Shown here: positions 36,795 through 45,019 of the stretch, piece by piece
Position numbering within the stretch: position 1 is the first letter of the stretch
Layout of the letters: each line of letters begins with the position of its first letter
Origin: Oryzibacter oryziterrae
GTDB lineage: Bacteria; Pseudomonadota; Alphaproteobacteria; Rhizobiales; Pleomorphomonadaceae
Assembly: GCF_021864535.1 (NCBI RefSeq)
Contig: NZ_JAKJIC010000002.1
Span: 248,001 to 312,000, forward strand
Direction of reading: 5' to 3'
DNA: 64,000 nucleotides
Made by a program: the position numbers and the translations under genes
The notes under the pieces: generated by a model
Database searches by the model: none
What the model saw: the letters and a program-made list of their open reading frames with translations, nothing else
Told to the model about the DNA's origin: nothing

Positions 36795-38081
36795 ATGAGC
36801 GAGCAGCTGCTGACTCTTGACGCATACGATACGCTTTGGTTCCGGGATGGGCGGCCATTTGACCAGATGGACGAAGGGCTGGCCGAAGCCAGATCTGTTT
36901 TCCCACCATCACCTTCCACACTTGCTGGCGCAATTGCGTCGATACTCGCGCCATTGATAGGTGACGAGTCTCGCGAATCTGATCACTTCGCTCCCCGCTT
37001 GCGCCTTATTTCCGAAGGCGATGAGAGTATGTCCGGTCAGATCACAATGGTTGGGCCGTTTCTAGTCGACGATTCAGGGAACCTGTTTGTCCCGGCTCCT
37101 GCAACGCTTATTGCTCCTCGCATAGAGCGCCTCTCCGCTCTGGGTATATCGCATGCAAAGTACATTACTGACCGTCAGAGGTTGGGCATTCTGCTTCCCC
37201 GCTCTGATCTGTTTGCGGACGCTCAGCTGCTCCCATTCCCAATTGCGATCAATCCGAAAGGGGACCTATCCAAATACGAGTCCCTGGCTAGCATGGGGTA
37301 TTGGGTGCGAGAAAAGGACTTTGCGGCACATATGATGGATATGATGCCCCGCAATCTCTTTGTGCCGCGGAGTTCTGAGGCATTTCATCGTGAACAGCGG
37401 ATCGGCATCGGTGTCACCGCTGCAACTCGAACTGCTACAGACGGCCAACTGTTTGCAGCGCAACACTTGCGCCCCGAAGATCGTGGCAATGGTAGAATGC
37501 GGCTGGCCATGATCGTCTCTGACCCACTGGAGCTTGTAGGGAATACACTGGCTGAGCGGATCGCGGTGATAGGAGGCAAAGGTCGCTTTGCTCGCATTGA
37601 TTTAAAGAATATTGACCTCGCCGCTTTGTTCTCGACGCCCGAGATGCGCCCATGGCGCGAAAAGACAGGTCGGATATACTTTCGTTTGACCGCCATGACG
37701 CCTGTGCCGGTCCATGCCGCGAGTCAACTGGGGCTGCAGCTTCCGACCGCCGCCATAGCCGAAATACTCCCTGACTTTAGGGTCCACTCGGTCGTAATGC
37801 CACGGCGTCCCACGCCGACTGGTATCTGGAATAGCGTAGGCAAAAGCAAAATGCGGGTCGTCCAGTGCCACTCAGCCGGGACGACTTGGTTTGCCTCTTG
37901 CCTGAAGATGGATGGCGACGCCGTGTCTCAAGTCAACGCCATAAGAGAAGCTTTTGTGGCCTCACAGCATGTGCCTGTTGGTATGGCAGATCTCGGGGCA
38001 ATGGGCTTTGGAAAGCTCATTGCTGGTGAGTGGCCAGACTTTGCGGAACTGCAGTCCCGGGTGAAGAAGGAATTGATTTGA
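36795..38081 (+). CDS. cmr3: Type III-B protein Cmr3
   Basis: 428 residues: YDTLWFRDGRPFDQ at the N-terminus and FPPSPSTLAGAIAS, both typical of Cmr3/Cas5-like subunits, with GMADLGAMGFGKLIAG at the C-terminus. It binds the 5' crRNA tag together with Cas10. Five bp after cas10; its stop overlaps the cmr4 start by one base (TGATG). Confidence 0.92.
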   Translation: MSEQLLTLDAYDTLWFRDGRPFDQMDEGLAEARSVFPPSPSTLAGAIASILAPLIGDESRESDHFAPRLRLISEGDESMSGQITMVGPFLVDDSGNLFVPAPATLIAPRIERLSALGISHAKYITDRQRLGILLPRSDLFADAQLLPFPIAINPKGDLSKYESLASMGYWVREKDFAAHMMDMMPRNLFVPRSSEAFHREQRIGIGVTAATRTATDGQLFAAQHLRPEDRGNGRMRLAMIVSDPLELVGNTLAERIAVIGGKGRFARIDLKNIDLAALFSTPEMRPWREKTGRIYFRLTAMTPVPVHAASQLGLQLPTAAIAEILPDFRVHSVVMPRRPTPTGIWNSVGKSKMRVVQCHSAGTTWFASCLKMDGDAVSQVNAIREAFVASQHVPVGMADLGAMGFGKLIAGEWPDFAELQSRVKKELI

Positions 38082-38968
38082 TGTCTCAGCGCTTCTGGTG
38101 GTTGCGAGCCGCGAGTTCAATTCATGTTGGTGCGGGAGAGACTGGATCCTTGATCGATCTACCGGTCATGAGGGAGGTCACAACCGGTTACCCCTTTTTG
38201 CCAGGCTCGGCAATGAAAGGTGCACTTAGGGATCATTGGCGGATACAGAAGGCTAAATCCTTGCCGGCGGCCGAAACAGATGGTTTGACTTGGAGCGAAG
38301 TGCTCAAGAAAGCCGATACCTCAGAAATGTTGCAAGATCTGTTTGGCAGCCAGGAAGGTGCAGGGCAGTTGCTGATCGGAGACGCTAGGCTTGCCTTTCT
38401 CCCCATGCGCACACTGAGCCATGCTTTCGCATGGGTGACATGTCCCAATGTATTGAGGCGCATGCAGCGCGACCTTGCTTTTGCGAGTGTCGCCAATGTT
38501 GCCAGCGAAACACCAATATCGCTGGATGACCAGGACGATGAAAGGGCGCTTTTCGTTGGCGACACACTCTATCTTGAAGATTATCGTCTGAAATCAGCAA
38601 AGCCCGAGATCAGCTGCAAAGAAATGGAGGATATTGTATCCATGGCCGGTTTTGCGGGCCTTGCGGATTTCGACTATAAGAACATCGTGATTGTCAACGA
38701 TGCCTTCTTTGGATACCTCGCACGCCGCCGATTGCCAGTCAGGATGCGTAACCGCCTTGATCCACACACCAAGACAGTTTCGGTCGGAGCGTTGTGGAGC
38801 GAGGAAAGCCTGCCACCCGAAACTCTTCTATACATGGTAGTCGCGGACCGGTCACCGCAAGAACAATCCCTTGCGACGTTTTCCAAGGAAGCTCCCAAGT
38901 TTCTGCAAGTCGGCGGGAATGAGACGGTTGGCGAGGGCTGGTTGGAGCTCTCGGCGCGGACGGAGTGA
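38081..38968 (+). CDS. cmr4: Type III-B backbone RNase Cmr4
   Basis: 295 residues. The N-terminal RAMP motif HVGAGETGSLIDLPVMREV carries Asp26, the position of the catalytic aspartate that cuts target RNA every six nucleotides, followed by GYPFLPGSAMKGALRDH. The C-terminal GGNETVGEGWLEL completes the family pattern. Several copies form the complex backbone. Target RNA cutting is therefore predicted to be active. Confidence 0.94.
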   Translation: MSQRFWWLRAASSIHVGAGETGSLIDLPVMREVTTGYPFLPGSAMKGALRDHWRIQKAKSLPAAETDGLTWSEVLKKADTSEMLQDLFGSQEGAGQLLIGDARLAFLPMRTLSHAFAWVTCPNVLRRMQRDLAFASVANVASETPISLDDQDDERALFVGDTLYLEDYRLKSAKPEISCKEMEDIVSMAGFAGLADFDYKNIVIVNDAFFGYLARRRLPVRMRNRLDPHTKTVSVGALWSEESLPPETLLYMVVADRSPQEQSLATFSKEAPKFLQVGGNETVGEGWLELSARTE

Positions 38969-38971
38969 ACC

Positions 38972-39376
38972 ATGGCACGCAACAACGATCTTCGGCGCTT
39001 GGACGACGTGGCGCAGCAAGTTGGGGAGTCGTGCACGAAGCCCTTCCGGCAGGCGGTGGATGCCATTGCAGGCACAGTGTCCACCATTGGTCTTCTCAAA
39101 GCACTGCTTATGACTGAGGAAGGTGACGGTCTCGCCGCCGCCGGCATCCTCTGCAATTGGTTGATCAATGAGTTCGAATATGCCCCTGTATTTGAAAGAA
39201 TTGCGGCCCGCAGCCTTCGTGGGGACCGAGATGGAGAGCGCTGCAGGTCAGTCGTTAAGGGACTGCTCAAGGTAAGCGACATCTCACTCTGGCGGGCAAT
39301 AGACGAGGAAGCGCTATCCTACTTGTCTCAGCTCAAGCTCTACGCCAAATCTGTCGTCAAGGAAGATCCCAAATGA
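38972..39376 (+). CDS. cmr5: Type III-B small subunit Cmr5
   Basis: 134 residues, all helical, placed between cmr4 and cmr6 as usual; segment LPILIKTNG-like helices are replaced by STIGLLKALLMTEEGDG and ILCNWLI. Its stop overlaps the cmr6 start by 4 bp (ATGA). It forms the inner filament of the complex. Confidence 0.85.
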   Translation: MARNNDLRRLDDVAQQVGESCTKPFRQAVDAIAGTVSTIGLLKALLMTEEGDGLAAAGILCNWLINEFEYAPVFERIAARSLRGDRDGERCRSVVKGLLKVSDISLWRAIDEEALSYLSQLKLYAKSVVKEDPK

Positions 39377-40329
39377 GCCTTTTCGATGACCTTGTTGACA
39401 TGAGGAAAGACCGCAGCAGTGGTGTGTTGAAACGCAACGAGGCACCTCTTCCCGCTTTTCTCAGCGATCTGGCGATGACCGAAAGCGCGCAGCCCGGACT
39501 TTGGTGGGAACGCTATGGCTGTGACTTCGTAGAACTAATTCCAGAGAAGCCTAACAAGAAGACAGGTGTACCCGAGCCGGCCTATAACACGTTCAAGCTC
39601 GAAAAGAAGGAATGGACCGAGAAGCTCGTGAAAATTGCGGAAAACAGTTCCCCCGCGGAGGCTGTTTTGCGCGCCTACGTGGATAGGCAAAAGCGCATTG
39701 CTCAATCCATGAGCCCAAATGGCATTTCCTTTACAATGGAACTGTCATCAAGGTTGATAACTGGCACGGGCATTCCACATCCAATCGAAAATGGACTACT
39801 CTTCCACCCAACACTGGGATGTCCCTATATTCCCGGCTCTTCTGTCAAGGGAATGGTTCAGTCGTTTGCCGATGAGTGGTTGCGCGGTGACGCCTATACC
39901 GAGGTTCCTTCGGAACTAGGCGAGGTCATGACAAGAATATTTGGACAACCGGAGCGATTGGCTGGTAGTCAAGCTCATAAATCCGGAATAACCGCTCTTG
40001 GCTCGGTTGCCTTTCTCGACGCGATTCCGATTACGCGGCCAAAGATTGTTGCGGATGTCATGACGCCGCACGTTGGCAAGTACCTGACGGGGGGAGCAAC
40101 CTACCCAAAGGAAGATGTCGCCCCCATTCCTTTGTACTTTCCTGTGGTAGAGAAGGGATGCAGGTTGAGATTCACTCTCGTACCAACTGTCGCCGCTGGG
40201 CTTAAAAATGAAGAGGAAGTTTCCAGCGATATTCTGCTTGCTGGCGGCTGGCTGGTCGCTGGGCTGCGCGATATCGGCATCGGAGCCAAGACAAAGTCTG
40301 GCTATGGGCGTTTTATCGGGCCGTGTTGA
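39373..40329 (+). CDS. cmr6: Type III-B RAMP protein Cmr6
   Basis: 318 residues. Core motifs LITGTGIPHPIENGLLFHP, GCPYIPGSSVKGMVQSF and the C-terminal glycine loop IGIGAKTKSGYGRF are those of Cmr6. A longer than usual N-terminal part (about 100 residues) precedes them. Last gene of the operon cmr1-cas10-cmr3-4-5-6. Confidence 0.93.
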   Translation: MSLFDDLVDMRKDRSSGVLKRNEAPLPAFLSDLAMTESAQPGLWWERYGCDFVELIPEKPNKKTGVPEPAYNTFKLEKKEWTEKLVKIAENSSPAEAVLRAYVDRQKRIAQSMSPNGISFTMELSSRLITGTGIPHPIENGLLFHPTLGCPYIPGSSVKGMVQSFADEWLRGDAYTEVPSELGEVMTRIFGQPERLAGSQAHKSGITALGSVAFLDAIPITRPKIVADVMTPHVGKYLTGGATYPKEDVAPIPLYFPVVEKGCRLRFTLVPTVAAGLKNEEEVSSDILLAGGWLVAGLRDIGIGAKTKSGYGRFIGPC

Positions 40330-40367
40330 ATAAAGAGTTTACTACTTTGTCGCGGTGTTAGTGTGAC

Positions 40368-41327
40368 TTAAAAGGACTGAAGCTTTGGTGCTACATCGTA
40401 GCACTCAACTTTTATTTCCTTTTTGTGTGCTTCATTTTCGCCTCCCCGCACATAAAACATGTATACGTTCTTGGCCAACGCTGTTGTTGCAGCTGCGAAG
40501 GCATAGATTCTGTCACCACCTGTAATGTCAATGCCAATCCTGTTATTTTTGTTCGTCGATATATTTGTGATCAATTGGTTGAATAGCTTCTGGATAGATT
40601 CAAGATCGTCATTGTCCACTGTCCTAGTATCAAGGGAAATGGCGCTCTTTCCTAGGGTCGCAGTCCTTTTATTGACAATCTCCTGTGTTAGTTTTATGTA
40701 TGTCTTTAGTTCATCCTCACGTTCTTTCGATTTGTTGTAGTATGAGCCAATAATAAGTATAATCTGTTCAAGATGGCTATCTTCTCCAAGTTGGTCGTCA
40801 ATTGTTCGCCAGCTTTGCTGCCAAGCAAGTTTGTCTAGGCTCAATCTATCTATCGTCGCTATCGGAGCGATTAGACTTTCCAGTGTGGCTTCTTCCATCT
40901 CCGTGCCCGTCGACACTTTTTTGCTGCCATTGGCCGCTGCTTCCAGGAGCTTGAGGTTATCCTCGACTGCGCTTTCGCTGTCCTTTGAATGATCACGCAT
41001 TGGCGGGGAAAGCGTGATGATCAGGGCATTGACCCGCACGGAGCTGCTTTGATCGAGGACACGCACCCCAAAAAGCCCGAACTGGCTAAGTCCGAGATAT
41101 GACAATGCCAGAGCCAGGCCGCCGAACCCGACGGCCTGCGCGACCAGCCACCAATTGCAATCCGAAAGCGCCTTCTCCAGTCCGTCGCTCGCCAGTGCGC
41201 CAAGGGCGTCGGTAACGATGGAGGCAGGCACGTTGCCACACAGTGCTGCCAGCGAAAGCAATAGAGCAATCCACAGGCGGATATTTCTCTCGCTATGGTC
41301 CTTCTTGGGCTTTGATGACGCAGACAT
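40368..41327 (-). CDS. Two-helix membrane CARF-domain protein (type III accessory effector)
   Basis: 319 residues. Two N-terminal membrane segments (about 17-35 and 60-82) precede a soluble C-terminal part with CARF-like strands: NALIITLSPP, QIILIIGSYYNK and NNRIGIDITGGDRIYAFAAATTALAKNVYMFYV (only fragments quoted), where D-I-T-G-G (267-271) fits the ligand loop of CARF domains. By analogy with Cam1-type proteins it may respond to cyclic oligoadenylate at the membrane. The start at 41327 has GGGAGG upstream. It is on the strand opposite to cmr and between cmr6 and array 2. Family not recognised more precisely. Confidence 0.72.
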   Translation of the reverse strand: MSASSKPKKDHSERNIRLWIALLLSLAALCGNVPASIVTDALGALASDGLEKALSDCNWWLVAQAVGFGGLALALSYLGLSQFGLFGVRVLDQSSSVRVNALIITLSPPMRDHSKDSESAVEDNLKLLEAAANGSKKVSTGTEMEEATLESLIAPIATIDRLSLDKLAWQQSWRTIDDQLGEDSHLEQIILIIGSYYNKSKEREDELKTYIKLTQEIVNKRTATLGKSAISLDTRTVDNDDLESIQKLFNQLITNISTNKNNRIGIDITGGDRIYAFAAATTALAKNVYMFYVRGGENEAHKKEIKVECYDVAPKLQSF

Positions 41328-41429
41328 CAGCACCTCCCGTTGCAGGAAGATTAGAATGCACCCGTATGCGGAAAGTCAAGCCTTCTCTCCGGCATTCCTC
41401 TGTCCGTGTACGGATCTCGATATCCGGAA

Positions 41430-42568
41430 GTAGGCAAGCGCAGGAGCGCGTCTCCAGCGCCCAAGCAGGTGTCCCAAGGGGGCCAAGATGAAAGGTTGCT
41501 AAGCGCATGAGCGCGTTTTCGGCGCCCAAGCCTCCGGACATGGAGCCGAGGGCTCAAGCCCGTAGTTGCTAAGCGCAGGAGCGCGTTTTCAGCGCCCAAG
41601 CTTCCCCCCCCAACAAATATGGGAGAATTAGATGTCTGTTGCTAAGCGCAGGAGCGCGTTTTCAGCGCCCAAGCCTTACTCTTTTTACGGAATCGCTCGC
41701 TTCTCTAAGGAGTTGCTAAGCGCAGCAGCGCGTTTTCGCCGCCCAAGCTGAAGAAGTTCGTTGTTTCGCTCGTCGCCGCCGTTGCTAAGCGCAGGAGCGC
41801 GTTTTCAGCGCCCAAGCTACTTTAAAAGGAGGACGCCATGAGCAATCGGTTGCTAAGCGCAGGAGCGCGTTTTCAGCGCCCAAGCCCAACGTGTCCACAA
41901 CAATCTTGCAAAATTTTGGTTGCTAAGCGCAGGAGCGCGTTTTCAGCGCCCAAGCGGGCATAACATGCTTTCGGCAAATGCGGCGGTTGCTAAGCGCAGG
42001 AGCGCGTTTTCAGCGCCCAAGCTCCCCTTTTGCGGGTAACTCTGGAGAATATCAGTTGCTAAGCGCAGGAGCGCGTTTTCAGCGCCCAAGCCAAAGGAAA
42101 ATGTCGGCCATTTCTATGAGAAAGTTGCTAAGCGCAGGAGCGCGTTTTCAGCGCCCAAGCCCACCATGACCAAGACCATTTTCTCCCTCGACCTCGAAGA
42201 GGTTGCTAAGCGCAGGAGCGCGTTTTCAGCGCCCAAGCGGAATCGAAAATGAACGAAGATCTGAAGAGTTGCTAAGCGCTGGAGCGCGTTTTCAGCGCCC
42301 AAGCACGGGTTGTCATTGCCACGCAAACCTTCAGTTGCTAAGCGCAGGAGCGCGTTTTCAGCGCCCAAGCATGGCCTATTCGAACACCGAAGCCACCAGT
42401 TGCTAAGCGCAGGAGCGCGTTTTCGGCGCCCAAGCTGACCCAACATACCTCAGAACCCGACAAGAGTTGCTAAGCGCAGGAGCGCGTTTTCGGCGCCCAA
42501 GCGGGAATACGATCGCTGAGCGTATGGCGCAGTTGCTAAGCGCAGGAGCGCGTTTTCGGCGCCCAAGC
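41430..42568 (-). CRISPR. CRISPR array 2 (17 repeats, 16 spacers)
   Basis: 37-nt repeat, on the plus strand beginning GTTGCTAAGCGCAGGAGC and ending CAGCGCCCAAGC; on the minus (transcribed) strand it ends CTTAGCAAC like array 1. Repeats start at 41430, 41495, 41565, 41638, 41712, 41781, 41849, 41919, 41986, 42055, 42124, 42202, 42268, 42334, 42399, 42466 and 42532. Spacers are 28-41 nt. The leftmost repeat is most degenerate and the rightmost three share a G variant (TTTTCGGCG), so growth is at the right. Many spacers contain an apparent start codon region on the plus strand. Confidence 0.97.
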
Positions 42569-42676
42569 TCCCCCATCTGTAGCCCATTGTCAAGAGGTCC
42601 CAATACAGGGCATAGTTCCACATGGATGACGCCGATTTCGCTTGACTTTGCAGTTCCGGATATACCCTGTGGAAAA
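42569..42676 (-). promoter_or_regulatory. Leader of CRISPR array 2
   Basis: Read on the minus strand it has the same ordered blocks as leader 1: TTTTCCACAGGGTA (42663-42676), AAAGTCAAGCGAAATCGGCG (42630-42649), ATGTGGA, and TTGACA (42588-42593) exactly 19 bp from the first repeat, then GGGCTACAGATGGGGGAG. It overlaps the likely start codon of the RT-Cas1 gene. Confidence 0.8.
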
Positions 42677-44729
42677 TTCAATCTTCGATCGCTTGGCTAC
42701 GCTGGACGCTCTCCACCTCGGCTGGACAAAAGTGCTTGCCAACTCTGGTGGCCCGGGGGGAGACGGCGTGAGTGTCCATGAGTTCGGCATGCGGGCGGAG
42801 GAGTCGCTGCAACGCCTGGCTCAGGACCTGGCAAATGGCCACTACAAGCCAGGCCCTGTGCGCCGCACGTCCATACCCAAGCGCAGTGGTGGTACGCGGC
42901 CGCTGGCCATCCCCTGTGTACGAGACAGAGTTGTCCAGAGTGCACTGCATCAGTTGCTTGAACCGGTGTTGGAGCCGACCTTTTCGGATGACAGCTTTGC
43001 CTACCGCCCTGGACGTGGCGTTGCCGACGCGGTCCGCCGTGTGCAGGATCTGCACCGACAAGGTTTTCGGCACGTGATCGATGCCGACATTCGCCGCTTC
43101 TTCGAAAACGTGCCTCACATCAAGATGATAGAACGGCTGCAGGATGCTGCACCTGATCCGCGCATTGCCAGGTTGGTGGCGCTTTGGCTTGCCCAGGAAT
43201 CCGATGGCCGAGGCTTGGCGCAAGGCTCACCCATTTCGCCAATTCTGTCCAATCTTTATCTCGATTACATGGACGATAAGCTGTCGCGGCGCGGGGCGCG
43301 ACTTGTTCGCTTCGCGGACGACTTTGTGGTGCTGTGCCGCTCCGCCGCAATTGCCAGCGGAACTCTTGCTGGCCTACGAAAAATCCTGTCCGAACTGGGG
43401 CTGGAACTCAATGTCGAAAAGACCCGCTTGATCGATTTCAATCGTGGCTTTCAGTTTTTGGGCAAGCTGTTTGTCAAGAGCCTGGTGTTGCCCGGGAGCG
43501 ACGATGAGTTGACCCTGTTGGACCTGCCAGTGGAGGGAGAGCAAAAAGCTGGCCGACAAGTTGTGTTACCTGACGATTACGAGGATCCAGAAGCAACAGC
43601 TCCTCAAGACAAGGTTACTTTCTCACAACCATCGTCGGATCAACTCTCTATCGAACGCGGAGACTCGTTGCCGCCGGAAAGCTGGTTGCCTGACACGCCC
43701 GCTGGTCGTGAAGTGCACTCGCTCGCACCGGTTTTGAGGCCGGTCTACTTGCTTTCCCCTGGTCGACGGCTCGGAGTCCGCGGGGAGGCCTTTGCTGTCT
43801 TTGAAGATGAAAGGATCGTGGTGCTGCTCGTTCCGCGCCGCATCGGTAGAATAGAAATCGGCCCGGACGCAGACGTGGATGCGGACGCCATCCGCCACGC
43901 GTTGGCGTGGAATGTCGAACTCGCGTTTGTCACGTCATCGGGCAAGACCTTGGGTAGTCTTGCATCGCCGCCCCGCCATGCCGCCTGGCACTTGGCCCAA
44001 TCTGCTGCGAGACTGGACTTGAAGCGTCGCCTGCACTTTGCCTGTGCCTTTGCCGACGCGCGTATGCGCAATCAACGCGCATTGCTTCACCGTCTAAATC
44101 GTCGACGCAAGGACGTCACCGTCGGAGAAACCGCTACGAAAATCGGCCGGATTGCCTTGAAGCTGAAATTGGCTGCGACCGAAGATGCTGCGCGTGGCGT
44201 TGAAGGTGAAGCAACAGCGATCTTCTGGCCCGCACTGGGGCGCACAATGGACAATGGCTTCAGCCTCTCCAAGCGAGAGCGTCATCCGCCAGCGACACCT
44301 GCGGATATGTTGCTGTCCATGGCGGCCGCCACGCTGACGCGCGACATTGAGGCACTGATCCTTCGTCACGGTCTGCATCCCGGAATATCATTTCTACATG
44401 CTCCGCGCGATTACGAATGCCCGTTGGCTTGGGACTTCATCGAGCCGTTCAGGGCGCCGCTGGTGGAGGGACTGGTGGTCTACCTCGTCAATAATCGCGT
44501 TATTACCGACGATCATGTTGGGCTGAACCCAGAAGGCCACTGGTCGATTTCTCCCGACGGTCGAGCTCGCTTCATTCGGGCCTATGAGGCGTGGCTGGCT
44601 CGCCCGATCAAGAACCGACGAACCGGGGGAGAATCTGTTTGGCGTGGACTCATTGAGGATGACATTCTCGCTTTCCGCGATGCTCTGACGACTGGAGCGG
44701 CCTTCGACCCCTATGTGATGGACTACTAA
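42669..44729 (+). CDS. cas1: Reverse transcriptase-Cas1 fusion protein
   Basis: 686 residues. The N-terminal half is a group II-intron-like reverse transcriptase: SGGPGGDGVSVHEF, RRTSIPKRSGGTRPLAIP, the first aspartate in IDADIRRFFENV, LAQGSPISPILSNLYLDYMD, and the active site RFADDFVVLC. The C-terminal half is Cas1 with the three metal ligands in place: glutamate in GVEGEATAIFW, histidine in GISFLHAPRDY, aspartate/glutamate in LAWDFIEPFR. The RT lets the integrase use RNA as spacer source. GTG 42669 is preferred, TTG 42642 is possible; neither has a clear ribosome site. No Cas6 domain is fused, unlike the Marinomonas type. Confidence 0.95.
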   Translation: MENSIFDRLATLDALHLGWTKVLANSGGPGGDGVSVHEFGMRAEESLQRLAQDLANGHYKPGPVRRTSIPKRSGGTRPLAIPCVRDRVVQSALHQLLEPVLEPTFSDDSFAYRPGRGVADAVRRVQDLHRQGFRHVIDADIRRFFENVPHIKMIERLQDAAPDPRIARLVALWLAQESDGRGLAQGSPISPILSNLYLDYMDDKLSRRGARLVRFADDFVVLCRSAAIASGTLAGLRKILSELGLELNVEKTRLIDFNRGFQFLGKLFVKSLVLPGSDDELTLLDLPVEGEQKAGRQVVLPDDYEDPEATAPQDKVTFSQPSSDQLSIERGDSLPPESWLPDTPAGREVHSLAPVLRPVYLLSPGRRLGVRGEAFAVFEDERIVVLLVPRRIGRIEIGPDADVDADAIRHALAWNVELAFVTSSGKTLGSLASPPRHAAWHLAQSAARLDLKRRLHFACAFADARMRNQRALLHRLNRRRKDVTVGETATKIGRIALKLKLAATEDAARGVEGEATAIFWPALGRTMDNGFSLSKRERHPPATPADMLLSMAAATLTRDIEALILRHGLHPGISFLHAPRDYECPLAWDFIEPFRAPLVEGLVVYLVNNRVITDDHVGLNPEGHWSISPDGRARFIRAYEAWLARPIKNRRTGGESVWRGLIEDDILAFRDALTTGAAFDPYVMDY

Positions 44730-44731
44730 TA

Positions 44732-45019
44732 ATGAGCCAAACCAAGGTTCTGGCCGTATTCTGCTACGACGTTTCCAAAGATCACGCGCGCAACAAGCTC
44801 GCCGACTTGTTGGAAACGGAAGCTGTACGCGTCCAGGAAAGCGTCTTCGAGGGGTGGATGAGCGAGCGCCGTGCGCATGCCATCGGCGAAAAGGCGGTGC
44901 GCCTGATTGCCTCGGATGACAGTTTGAGGATCTATGTGCTGCCGCTTGGCAGCGCGATGCGAACGTTCACATTCGGCGCAACTCCGCCAGTTGAAGCCGA
45001 TGAATTCCACTTGCTTTGA
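44732..45019 (+). CDS. cas2: CRISPR adaptation protein Cas2
   Basis: 95 residues. MSQTKVLAVFCYDVSKDHARNKLADLLE shows the usual Cas2 beginning with the catalytic-position aspartate in YDVS, followed by RVQESVFEGWM. It starts 2 bp after rt-cas1, so the integrase complex subunits are made together; its end overlaps the cas6 frame by 20 bp. Confidence 0.95.
   Translation: MSQTKVLAVFCYDVSKDHARNKLADLLETEAVRVQESVFEGWMSERRAHAIGEKAVRLIASDDSLRIYVLPLGSAMRTFTFGATPPVEADEFHLL

Noticed and set aside
38972-39376. Cmr5 as a different small subunit (Csm2/Cse2-like)
   Set aside because: Position between cmr4 and cmr6 and the operon overlaps fit Cmr5; sequence alone is too divergent to prefer another name.
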